DNA from: Myxococcales bacterium
GTDB taxonomy: Bacteria > Myxococcota > Myxococcia > Myxococcales > Myxococcaceae
DNA: 32,889 nucleotides
Direction of reading: 5' to 3'
Assembly: GCA_030681895.1 (NCBI GenBank)
Contig: JAUXRI010000147.1
Coordinates: forward strand, 1 to 32,889
The number at the start of each line of letters is the position of its first letter. Position 1 is the stretch's first letter. Positions 16,085-23,024 of the stretch are shown here, piece after piece. A program made the position numbers and the translations under genes. The notes below the pieces were generated by a model that had not been told where the DNA came from, did no database searches, and was given only the letters and a program-made list of their open reading frames with translations.

Positions 16085-18510
16085 CACTTCACCCTCCGGC
16101 CGATACGACCGTCTTCGATGCCGGTGGCGACGGGAATACGTGTGGGGTTCTCGCAGAAGTTCTGCACGGCGCGCGTCACGGTTCCGCAGACCGGGTTGCC
16201 GGCCAACGCGTCACGGCAGCTGCACTTGCCGGTGTCGGGGCCCGCCGGGAGCGTGCGCGCGCACTTCGCCGCCACTTCTTTGGGCGCGGTGCACGCAGGG
16301 TCGTCGCCTCGAAACGCGGCCGCGCAGCTGCAGCCCGAGCCGTCGTCGACCTTGAGCTGATCGGAGAAGGCCTTCGCCTGCGTGCAGAACGCGATCTCCT
16401 GCGAGTCGACGGTCCACTTGCTGGGGTTGGTCGGGTCTCGCGAGCCGCAGGTCTGGTTGTTGGCGCCGATGATGTTGCCGAGGGTGTCGAGCTTCGCGTT
16501 CAGCAGATCGTCGCAGGTGCAGAAGTTCTGCATGAAGCCGATCAGCGAGTCGCGAAGCGGGATGCCCGACTCGATGCGCGTGGTGTTGCGCTTGAGCACG
16601 AGGAAGCCCGAGCCGCCGCGTGCGATGTAGTCGTTGACGGCGATGCGGTACGACTCGTTGAGCTGCACCGGCTGGCCGTTGATGGTGAGGTTGGTGGCCG
16701 CGCTCGACCAGCAGCGCCCGAACCCCGAGGTGGTGTCGGTGAGGCACTGCCACGGCAACCGGCCTCCGGTGCGGCCATCGTTCGGGCACTCCGAAGCGTC
16801 ACCGGCGGGATCGCACGGCAACCGCAGTTGGTTGAGCTGTGCCTGCGCGCAGTCCATCACGAAGCGCGCGCCTGACACCTGGGCCTGGCTGACACAGCCG
16901 CGGCCGTTGGAGCGCTCGGTGATGAAGTCGAAGAGCTCCTGCATCTCGCGGCCCGAGAGGAACATGACGTTGATGGTGTTCTCGAAGGGGAACACGTTGA
17001 ACATCGACTCGATGCTGACCGGCCCGAAGTACAGGTTGTCGCGAATGCCGAGCGAGTTGGTGATGGCCACCTCGGCCTCGATGCCGCGGCGTTTGCGCAT
17101 GGAGTCGGACGTCATGTTGCCGAGCGGGCTGTCGCCACCCGTCGAGTTGTTGCGGCGGGCGATGTCTCGCGGCGCGAACGCGAACAGCGTCGTCAGCGCC
17201 AGCTTGGCGTCGAGATCGGTGATGTAGCTGAGCAGCAGCTGGGTCGTGTCCTTGTCCTCTTCGGCCTTGCACTGCTCGATGCCCGCCAGCACGCGCGGGT
17301 CCTTGATGAACGCGCCGGGGTCCCAGAACTGCTCCCGGTACAGCTGGTGGAGCGCGTCGGAGCACCACACCGAGTCGATGGGGAAGACGCGGAAGTCGTG
17401 CGAGAGGATCTCGCCGCCCTCGGTCTTGTCGCCCAGCTTCGGCGGCATCTGGATGACGAGGTCGAGGCGGTTGACGTACTTCGAGAACGCGCCGCCGTGG
17501 CTCAAGATGACGCGGCGCCCGTTCGGATCGCGAAGCAGCTGCGGTGGGTTCAGCACGATGTGCAGGTGCCCACCGAGGATCGCGTCGATGCCCTCCACGC
17601 CCGAGATCTGCACGCGCACGATCTCGGTGTCGCTGACCGGCAACCCGTTCTCGTCGACCTCTCCGAAGACCTCGAGCAGCTGCCAGGGCCAGCTCGGCCG
17701 CTGCACGAACTTCTTCGCGATGCTCCACTCGTAGAAGGCCTCGTAGCCCTCGATCAGATCTTGATCTTCGGTGAGCCCAGCGTGGCTGGTGAGGACGATC
17801 ACGTCGACCGCGGGCCGCAGGAACTCGACGTAGCCGCGCACCACCTCGTTCTGCTCGAGTGGAATCGCCTGCAGCGAGTTGCCCTGCTCCACGATGGAGT
17901 TCAGCGAGCCGATGTTGCCCAGGCCGATGATGCCGACGCGCAGCCCACCGACGTTCTTGATCGCGTACGGCTGCGTGTAGAGGGCCGTGGTGTTCGACGG
18001 GCCGTTGTTGATCGGGCTGCGGTAGTCCTCCCACTCGTAGTTCGAGACGAGCACGGGGAAGCGCGCAGCCTCTTTCGCCTGCTTGGTGAAGTTGAAGGCG
18101 CCCGCGTCGAACTCGTGATTGCCGACGACGGCGGCGTCGAGGCCCACCAGCGAGAGGAAGCGGTACTCGACCTCGCCGAAGTTCAGGTTGAAGATCGGCG
18201 CGCCCTGAAAGCTGTCACCCGAGTCGAGGTGAATGACGCGGTCGGCTTTCTTGCGCTCACGCTTGAGGATCGAGGCCATGCGCGTGGCGCCACCGAACGG
18301 ACCCGCCTCGGGAATGAGGCCGAGATCGATGTCGGTGCGCAGCGGCCGGAAGTCGTACGGCAGCAGCCGCGAGTGGATATCGGAGGTGTGCAGGAACGTG
18401 AGCCGAATCTGCTGATCCGACAGGTCGATGTCTTGACCCTCGACGACCGGCAGACAGGACCCGTGCACGAGGCCAATGGCGAGGAAGGCACAGCAGCGAA
18501 GAAAGCGCAT
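16084..18510 (-). CDS. UshA/5'-nucleotidase-family lipoprotein with Cys-rich extension
   Basis: An 808-residue predicted lipoprotein; starting at ATG 18510 gives MRFLRCCAFLAIGLVHGSC with lipid Cys19. The calcineurin-like metallophosphoesterase half retains all metal ligands: HTSDIH (Asp44, His46), DSGDSFQG (Asp99), GNHEFD (131-133), SHAG and GGHLHIVL. The 5'-nucleotidase C-terminal domain follows (NSTGGDSPLGNMTSDSMR, TNSLGIRDN, FPFENTINVMFLSG, NDYIARGGSGF). It should hydrolyse extracellular nucleotides for phosphate or nucleoside uptake. The last 160 residues are an unusual addition with at least three CxC-type units (CTCDDLL, CSCAAAF, CSCRDAL), each followed by further cysteines. It is the first gene of a minus-strand run with the propeller lipoprotein and barrel. 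Exact substrate is uncertain. Confidence 0.93.
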   Translation of the reverse strand: MRFLRCCAFLAIGLVHGSCLPVVEGQDIDLSDQQIRLTFLHTSDIHSRLLPYDFRPLRTDIDLGLIPEAGPFGGATRMASILKRERKKADRVIHLDSGDSFQGAPIFNLNFGEVEYRFLSLVGLDAAVVGNHEFDAGAFNFTKQAKEAARFPVLVSNYEWEDYRSPINNGPSNTTALYTQPYAIKNVGGLRVGIIGLGNIGSLNSIVEQGNSLQAIPLEQNEVVRGYVEFLRPAVDVIVLTSHAGLTEDQDLIEGYEAFYEWSIAKKFVQRPSWPWQLLEVFGEVDENGLPVSDTEIVRVQISGVEGIDAILGGHLHIVLNPPQLLRDPNGRRVILSHGGAFSKYVNRLDLVIQMPPKLGDKTEGGEILSHDFRVFPIDSVWCSDALHQLYREQFWDPGAFIKDPRVLAGIEQCKAEEDKDTTQLLLSYITDLDAKLALTTLFAFAPRDIARRNNSTGGDSPLGNMTSDSMRKRRGIEAEVAITNSLGIRDNLYFGPVSIESMFNVFPFENTINVMFLSGREMQELFDFITERSNGRGCVSQAQVSGARFVMDCAQAQLNQLRLPCDPAGDASECPNDGRTGGRLPWQCLTDTTSGFGRCWSSAATNLTINGQPVQLNESYRIAVNDYIARGGSGFLVLKRNTTRIESGIPLRDSLIGFMQNFCTCDDLLNAKLDTLGNIIGANNQTCGSRDPTNPSKWTVDSQEIAFCTQAKAFSDQLKVDDGSGCSCAAAFRGDDPACTAPKEVAAKCARTLPAGPDTGKCSCRDALAGNPVCGTVTRAVQNFCENPTRIPVATGIEDGRIGRRVK
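16092..16097 (-). promoter_or_regulatory. Ribosome-binding site inside the nucleotidase 3' end
   Basis: GGAGGG on the minus strand lies seven bases before the ATG at 16084 and four before the in-frame GTG at 16087, favouring the ATG. It lies within the last codons of the 5'-nucleotidase, which points to translational coupling. Confidence 0.6.
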
Positions 18511-18597
18511 GGGAGGGAGATCGAGACCTTCGGCCGGGGGTGAATCGTTGCGGGGCACCGTATGCAAGGGCCCTCGTCTGGTAAAGGCGTGACTGCC

Positions 18598-19281
18598 ATG
18601 CGACACGCGCCCGTGACCGCCCTCGAGGTGGTCGAAGACTTCTCGTCGACCGCCCGCTGTGACGAGGGGTTTCTGCAGATTCGCCGGCTGCGCTGCCGCA
18701 ATCGCCGCGCCGATGGCTCGCATTCGCCGATCTTTCGTGTCGACGTGGTCGATCGGCCCAAGCTCGACGCCGTGGCGGTGCTCGTCTGGCGGCGGAGCGA
18801 GGGCGGCCTCGAGTTCCTCACGCGGCAGAACCTGCGCCCCGCGGCCTACTTCCGCAGCGAGAAGACGCCGGTGATCGCCGAGTCACGCGAGTGGCTGTTC
18901 TGCGAAGAGATCGTCGCCGGTCTCATCGAGCCCTCGGATGAGGGTGAGCGGGCGATTCGCGCGCGCGCGGTGGAAGAAGTTCATGAAGAGGCCGGGCTCC
19001 GCATCGAGGTCGACGCGGTTCGCCACCTGGGCCCGCCGTTCTTCGTCGCGCCCGGCATCATCAGCGAAAAGATCTTCCTCACCGAGGTCGAGGTGACCGG
19101 CGCCGTCGCCACCGAGCCGCAAGGCGACGGGAGCCCGATGGAAGAAGGCGCCGTGCTGACCTGGCGTCCGCTCGCGTCGCTGCAGTCGGCGCTCGCGACG
19201 GGAGAGATCCAGGACGCGAAGACCGAGCTCGCGCTGAACCGCTTCCTGTCACGGAATGTTGGTGCAGGGCAGGGTGCCTGA
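18598..19281 (+). CDS. Nudix hydrolase, ADP-ribose pyrophosphatase-like
   Basis: A 227-residue protein from ATG 18598 (an upstream ATG at 18562 would add 12 residues with no better ribosome-binding site). The fold resembles the ADP-ribose pyrophosphatase group: KLDAVAVLVWRRSEGGLEFL for the first strands, then EEIVAGLIEPSDEGERAI leading into the Nudix helix AVEEVHEEAGL. The metal-binding EExGL core is intact, but the box is atypical: the usual Arg of REUxEE is Glu, and the loop between Gly and the helix is longer than the G-X5-E consensus. Activity is therefore probable but not assured. It diverges from the 5'-nucleotidase, and its last 33 bases overlap the end of the opposing lipoprotein gene. 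Confidence 0.85.
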   Translation: MRHAPVTALEVVEDFSSTARCDEGFLQIRRLRCRNRRADGSHSPIFRVDVVDRPKLDAVAVLVWRRSEGGLEFLTRQNLRPAAYFRSEKTPVIAESREWLFCEEIVAGLIEPSDEGERAIRARAVEEVHEEAGLRIEVDAVRHLGPPFFVAPGIISEKIFLTEVEVTGAVATEPQGDGSPMEEGAVLTWRPLASLQSALATGEIQDAKTELALNRFLSRNVGAGQGA

Positions 19282-19944
19282 CACGCACAGCTGAAGCGTC
19301 GCCGAGCCTTGCGTGAAGGCGCAGCACTTCTGAGCGGCGGCGCAGTCGGTGCCCGAGTGGCTGCACATGCGCGCGGTGCCGACGGAGGGGCAGCTCAACG
19401 CGAGGGTGGTGGTGCACGTCGCGCGGCACGTCGACGACAGGGCGTTGGTGGGGCAATTCGGGAAGGGGCCTGCGGCGAGATCGAGGCTGGCGCAGCAGAA
19501 CGGAACGCCCGCGTCCGCGTCGCAATCGTCGGGGCTGTCGCAGGAGAACGCCGGGCCCGCGTCGGGGCAGTCGGCGTTCCTGCACGACAACCGCAGGCCG
19601 CCGTCTTCCACCACGCCGCAGCACGTGGGCTCCGAGGAACCGCAGACGGCGCCACCACACGAGACCTGCGGGCCAACGGCGCTGCCTCCCGCGGACCCAC
19701 CGCTCGCGCCTCCAGCCGCTCCACCTGCAGCGCCACCCGCCCGGCCTCCCGCAGCACCGCCGCCTGTGACGCTTCCGCCGCCGGTTGCAACGCCGCCGCC
19801 GCTGGCGCCGATGCCTCCGCCCGTCGAGCCGAGACCGCCACCACCTCCGCTCGCGCCTGCGTCACGGCCTGAGGTGCTGCCGCAGGCTTCGAACAACAGC
19901 ATCGTCGAGACGGCGGCCACGGTGAGGGCGAGTGCGGTGCGCAT
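19249..19944 (-). CDS. Predicted Cys-rich lipoprotein with Gly-rich linker
   Basis: A 231-residue protein. Its signal ends LLFEAC (Cys21); Glu at -2 is unusual for a lipobox, so lipidation is likely but not certain. Residues 30-89 are almost all Gly, Ala and Ser. The C-terminal 140 residues hold about 20 cysteines in pairs (VSCGGAVCGSSEPTCCG, SCDSPDDCDADAG, PFCCASLD, KCCAF), which suggests a disulfide-stabilised extracellular domain. The same plan (lipobox, Gly linker, Cys-rich module) appears at 1180-2559. The 3' end overlaps the convergent Nudix gene by 33 bp. No family recognised. Confidence 0.82.
   Translation of the reverse strand: MRTALALTVAAVSTMLLFEACGSTSGRDAGASGGGGGLGSTGGGIGASGGGVATGGGSVTGGGAAGGRAGGAAGGAAGGASGGSAGGSAVGPQVSCGGAVCGSSEPTCCGVVEDGGLRLSCRNADCPDAGPAFSCDSPDDCDADAGVPFCCASLDLAAGPFPNCPTNALSSTCRATCTTTLALSCPSVGTARMCSHSGTDCAAAQKCCAFTQGSATLQLCVSGTLPCTNIP
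19678..19857 (-). repeat. Low-complexity Gly/Ala/Ser linker coding DNA
   Basis: Codons 30-89 of the lipoprotein form sixty residues of Gly, Ala, Ser and a few Thr/Val, in units such as GGAAGGAAGG. The DNA is a GC-rich imperfect repeat likely to vary in length between strains. Confidence 0.75.
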
Positions 19945-19982
19945 GCTCGCGTTCTAGCGCGTCGCGCGGCCCAGGCGAGGTG

Positions 19983-20816
19983 TCAGGCGCTCAGCAGCCG
20001 CTTGCTCTCGCGCAGCATGAAGCCCCGATCTTCGGCGCCGAGGTCGAGCCGCACGCCGAACCCACGCAGCGTCTGATCGGCCGTCGCGCTCTCGAAGGCC
20101 ACCGCGCCGCGCGTGGCGATCACCCGATGCGCCTCTTCGAAGTCGAACGCGAGCCCGACCCTCGTGCCGAGCGGGAGTGGCGGTATGCACGGGAAGAAGA
20201 CCGAGCTCGTGCCCAGGTTCATCAGCCGGTGCGCAGAGAAGACGAACGCCGTCTGCCGGGTCACCGAGAAGCGGCCGGCGACCAGGTGCGGCTCCTGACG
20301 AAGGCGGAGCACGTCGAGCTGCCACGTCGGCAGCCGGCCGGGAGCAGGAGCCGACGGCCTCGGATCGTGGATCGTGAGCCGCGCCTCGACCTCTTGAATC
20401 ACCTCGGTCAGGTACTGGTAGACCGCGATGTGGGCTTTCACGAGCGGCCCCGACGCGTCGCGCGGGAGTCGGCCCGGGTGGAAGCGCTTGGCGAGGTTCA
20501 AGAAGCCCTGACGGAACTCCTTCGCGCTCGCTGTCTTCGGGACGCTGAACAGTGCGTGCGGCTCGAGGTCGCGAAAGCGATCGAGATCGAACAGCGCTTT
20601 TTCGGTCTCCTGACGTTCCCGGCTGATGCGTACGGCCGGGTCTTCGGACGCCACCAGCGTCTGAACCGCCACGCCACGCACCGGCTGCCAGGTGACGCGA
20701 TCAGTGGACGCGTGCAGGAAGACGCCCGGACGGCTGCGGATCAGATCGATGGCGACCTCCCGCGACAGGGGGCCGACCTCGTTTCCGCGCGAATCTTTCA
20801 GGTACCACTCGTTCAT
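19983..20816 (-). CDS. GYF-like / degenerate J-domain / PilZ fusion protein
   Basis: A 277-residue cytosolic protein with three recognisable parts. Residues 1-48 (WYLKDSRGNEVGPLSREVAIDLI...TWQPV) match the GYF_2 pattern of peptide-binding domains. Residues about 82-145 resemble a J-domain: DLEPHALFSVPKTASAKEFRQGFLNLAKRFHPG. The signature HPD is HPG at 113-115, and it lacks the aspartate needed to stimulate Hsp70. Residues about 180-270 look like a TIGR02266-type PilZ domain (LMNLGTSSVFFPC, PLPLGTRVGLAFDF, GFGVRLDLG), but a clear RxxxR c-di-GMP site is not evident. A DnaJ-PilZ arrangement occurs in myxobacteria; its role is not established. It is followed at 38 bp by the Cys-rich lipoprotein and preceded by an unknown gene 96 bp away. 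Confidence 0.78.
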   Translation of the reverse strand: MNEWYLKDSRGNEVGPLSREVAIDLIRSRPGVFLHASTDRVTWQPVRGVAVQTLVASEDPAVRISRERQETEKALFDLDRFRDLEPHALFSVPKTASAKEFRQGFLNLAKRFHPGRLPRDASGPLVKAHIAVYQYLTEVIQEVEARLTIHDPRPSAPAPGRLPTWQLDVLRLRQEPHLVAGRFSVTRQTAFVFSAHRLMNLGTSSVFFPCIPPLPLGTRVGLAFDFEEAHRVIATRGAVAFESATADQTLRGFGVRLDLGAEDRGFMLRESKRLLSA

Positions 20817-20912
20817 CGTCGCTCCCGATTCAGGGGCGCGGAGTGTGGCCAGCTCGTCTCGACCGGCGCAAGGCGCGAGTTCGGCACACTGTCAGCGAAG
20901 GTGAGCGAGCGC

Positions 20913-21500
20913 TCAGGCGACCATCGAGAAGAAGTCGGCGTCTTTCCACACGCTGACGATCGTCCCATCGGCCAGCGCGCGGAACCCATGCGGCACCGAC
21001 GCGGCGATGCGCAGGGCGGTCGCGGTGGCAGACAACCCCTGATGCACGCTGATGGTCACCCGGCGCGAGTCACAGAGAATGGTGAGGAGCGCAGCCGCTC
21101 CGACGGCGCCGCGAACTTCGATGCGGTTCTCGTCGAGCTGCGCGATGCGCTGTACGGTGTCGGTCGAGAACACCCTCAAACGGGGAGGCTTCGCCGCGGG
21201 TACCAGCGCTTCGGTCAGGGCGATCTCGAGGCCACCGATGCGCTCGAGCACCTGCATCACGACGTCACGCGGCAGATCGCGGCGCAGCTGAGCGACGGCG
21301 TGCCGGGGTCCGCTCTGGGTCGCGAGCAGCACATCGAACGACGACGAGGGCGTCTCGACGCCGACCGCCGTGGTGGGCTCTGCGCTGACGGAGCCGGACA
21401 ACAGGAACCGGCGCGCGCTCTGCCGCTCGATCACGAACGACGGGTCGCTGCTCTCGAGATGAAAGCGACGAACACCGAGCTGGGTCACTGATTCGATCAC
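20913..21500 (-). CDS. Hypothetical soluble protein
   Basis: A 195-residue protein from GTG 21500, preceded by GAGG at five bases. It has no signal peptide, membrane segment or cysteine pattern. The N-terminal third is beta-like (MIESVTQLGVRRFHLES, RRFLLSGSVSAE), followed by amphipathic helices (DVVMQVLERIGGLEIALTEAL) and a C-terminal alpha/beta part (RIEVRGAVGAAALLTILCDSRRVTISV). I cannot name a family. It shares a 105-bp divergent region with the RDD-family gene and is the first gene of a three-gene minus-strand run with the PilZ fusion and the Cys-rich lipoprotein. Confidence 0.78.
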   Translation of the reverse strand: MIESVTQLGVRRFHLESSDPSFVIERQSARRFLLSGSVSAEPTTAVGVETPSSSFDVLLATQSGPRHAVAQLRRDLPRDVVMQVLERIGGLEIALTEALVPAAKPPRLRVFSTDTVQRIAQLDENRIEVRGAVGAAALLTILCDSRRVTISVHQGLSATATALRIAASVPHGFRALADGTIVSVWKDADFFSMVA

Positions 21501-21605
21501 GCCGGCCTCGCAGAGAACTATGCTGCGCCGCGTCTATCGCTTCCCGCCATTCCAGAAAAGAGGGCCCCCGGCGCGGCCGAAACCCTCTGAAACCACGGAG
21601 CTTTC

Positions 21606-22205
21606 ATGCAGGCGCCTCCCGACACCCAGTGTGCCAACCACCCCGGCACGTCTGCCTCGACCACCTGCAGCCGGTGCGGGACGTTCGTCTGCGCGGCGTG
21701 CACGAGCTTCACGGGTGGGGCGCCGCTCTGCGTGAACTGCTCGAGTCCGTACATTCCACGCGGCTCACGCGGAGCCCGCTTCGTCGCCAACCTGATCGAC
21801 TCGGCCGTGGTGTCGCTGCCTGCCATCGGCTGCATCCTCATCTTCGTCGTGTTCAGTGTGTCGCGCGGCAACGAGAAGCCGGGCGATCTCGCCGCGCTCT
21901 TCCTCATGGGCGGCATGTTCCTCGGCGTCGCACTCGGCCTCGGCGTGCAGATCGTGATGCAGCTGCGCTACGCGCAGTCGGTCGGCAAACGCATGATGAA
22001 GCTGAAGGTCGTGCGCAGCGACGGCTCGCCGGTCGAGCTCTGGCGCATCATCCTGTTGAGGAACCTGGCGCTGCAGGTCGCCGCGCAGCTCTGCGGCTTC
22101 GTGGGCATCATCGACGCGTTGATGATCTTCGGCGACGAGATGCGCTGCCTTCACGATCTCGTCGCCGACACCGTGGTGGTCGACGTCAGCGCTTTTCAGT
22201 CGTGA
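21606..22205 (+). CDS. RDD-family membrane protein with N-terminal zinc module
   Basis: A 199-residue inner-membrane protein starting at ATG 21606 behind ACGGAG. Residues 9-45 carry eight potential zinc ligands: C9, H12, C21, C24, C29, C32, C42, C45, as in B-box-like fingers (CANHPG...CSRCGTFVCAAC...CVNC). The rest is an RDD domain: RGARFVANLIDSAVVSLPAIGCIL with the family Arg and Asp, a second hydrophobic segment (MGGMFLGVALGLGVQIVMQL), then QSVGKRMMKLKVVRSDGSP and a last membrane region. RDD proteins are small membrane proteins, some implicated in ion exchange; no specific function can be given. It abuts the convergent YIP1 gene with no intergenic base, and that protein has the same zinc module. 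Confidence 0.88.
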   Translation: MQAPPDTQCANHPGTSASTTCSRCGTFVCAACTSFTGGAPLCVNCSSPYIPRGSRGARFVANLIDSAVVSLPAIGCILIFVVFSVSRGNEKPGDLAALFLMGGMFLGVALGLGVQIVMQLRYAQSVGKRMMKLKVVRSDGSPVELWRIILLRNLALQVAAQLCGFVGIIDALMIFGDEMRCLHDLVADTVVVDVSAFQS

Positions 22206-23024
22206 CTATTTGCCGAAGCGGCTCGCGAGCGTCATCCCGAACAGCACCGCGCCGAGACCGCCGCAGCAGCAGAAGAGGACCAGCGGCCACATCACGGCGA
22301 TGATCGCGCGGCCCGTGGTCAGCCGGTGTGACTCGCGAATGCCCCAGACCTCGAGCACGAGCGTGTAGAGGCCGACCAGCCCGCCCACGACGGGAATTCC
22401 CGCCAGCACGTTGGGCGCCAGCGAGTAGCAGATCGCCCGCAGCGTCGTGCCGAACGGGTTCTGGGTGCCGCCCACCATGCGGACGCCGAGGTGCGTGAGG
22501 CCTGCCGAGATCATCGCGCTCAACGGGAACATCACGATCGCCGACACGCCGATCACCACGGCGAGCATCAGCGGGTTGCCGAAGAAGAGATCGAAGAAGT
22601 TCTGCATCGGCGCGGGCAGCTCTTTCATCGAGCGCGTGAGCTCCTTCATCTGCGCCTGCGTCTGCGCCAGGTTCAAGATGAGGAAGGGAATCTGCAGCAG
22701 CCCCGACGCGCTGGTGAGCAGCCACCCGTACAGGAAGGCGTCCATCGCGGGGCCGTTCGGGTCGAGCTGGTTCCAGAACTTCGCCGGCTCGAGGATCGTC
22801 ATGCGCCAGGTCTGCCAGACCGCCTGCACGAGCCCGAGCTCGCTCCGGCGCTCCCAGGGCGTGGGGGTCGGTGTGGCGCCCGGCTGACCCGTCACCTGTT
22901 GACACGAGGGGCACTGGCTTCGGCCGTCGGGGTTGCACTCGGTGCACGTGAAGGCACCACAGCGTGGGCAGACAGAGGTCGCGGCACGATCGGCGTGAAC
23001 GGCGCACTGCGCGGTGGGCGTCAT
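22206..23024 (-). CDS. YIP1-family membrane protein with N-terminal zinc module
   Basis: A 272-residue membrane protein. Residues 7-41 hold C7, H10, C19, C22, C27, C30, C38 and C41, with the same spacing as the convergent RDD protein except for the last interval. A Pro/Thr linker follows, then a YIP1-like domain with about five hydrophobic segments (AFLYGWLLTSASGLLQIPFLIL, LAVVIGVSAIVMFPLSAMI, ICYSLAPNVLAGIPVVGGLVGLY, IIAVMWPLVLFCCCGGLG). The signature segment is RAICYSLAPNVLAGIPVVGG. Function in bacteria is not established. Its ATG overlaps the stop of the upstream selenoprotein candidate (ATGA at 23021-23024), so the two are probably co-translated. Confidence 0.87.
   Translation of the reverse strand: MTPTAQCAVHADRAATSVCPRCGAFTCTECNPDGRSQCPSCQQVTGQPGATPTPTPWERRSELGLVQAVWQTWRMTILEPAKFWNQLDPNGPAMDAFLYGWLLTSASGLLQIPFLILNLAQTQAQMKELTRSMKELPAPMQNFFDLFFGNPLMLAVVIGVSAIVMFPLSAMISAGLTHLGVRMVGGTQNPFGTTLRAICYSLAPNVLAGIPVVGGLVGLYTLVLEVWGIRESHRLTTGRAIIAVMWPLVLFCCCGGLGAVLFGMTLASRFGK

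Noticed and set aside
17347..18543. Plus-strand open frame (398 codons) opposite the 5'-nucleotidase
   Set aside because: Antisense shadow; the minus strand encodes all metal-binding motifs of the nucleotidase.
19932..21491. Plus-strand open frame (519 codons) opposite the PilZ fusion and its neighbour
   Set aside because: Arg/Glu-rich shadow spanning two real minus-strand genes and their spacer.
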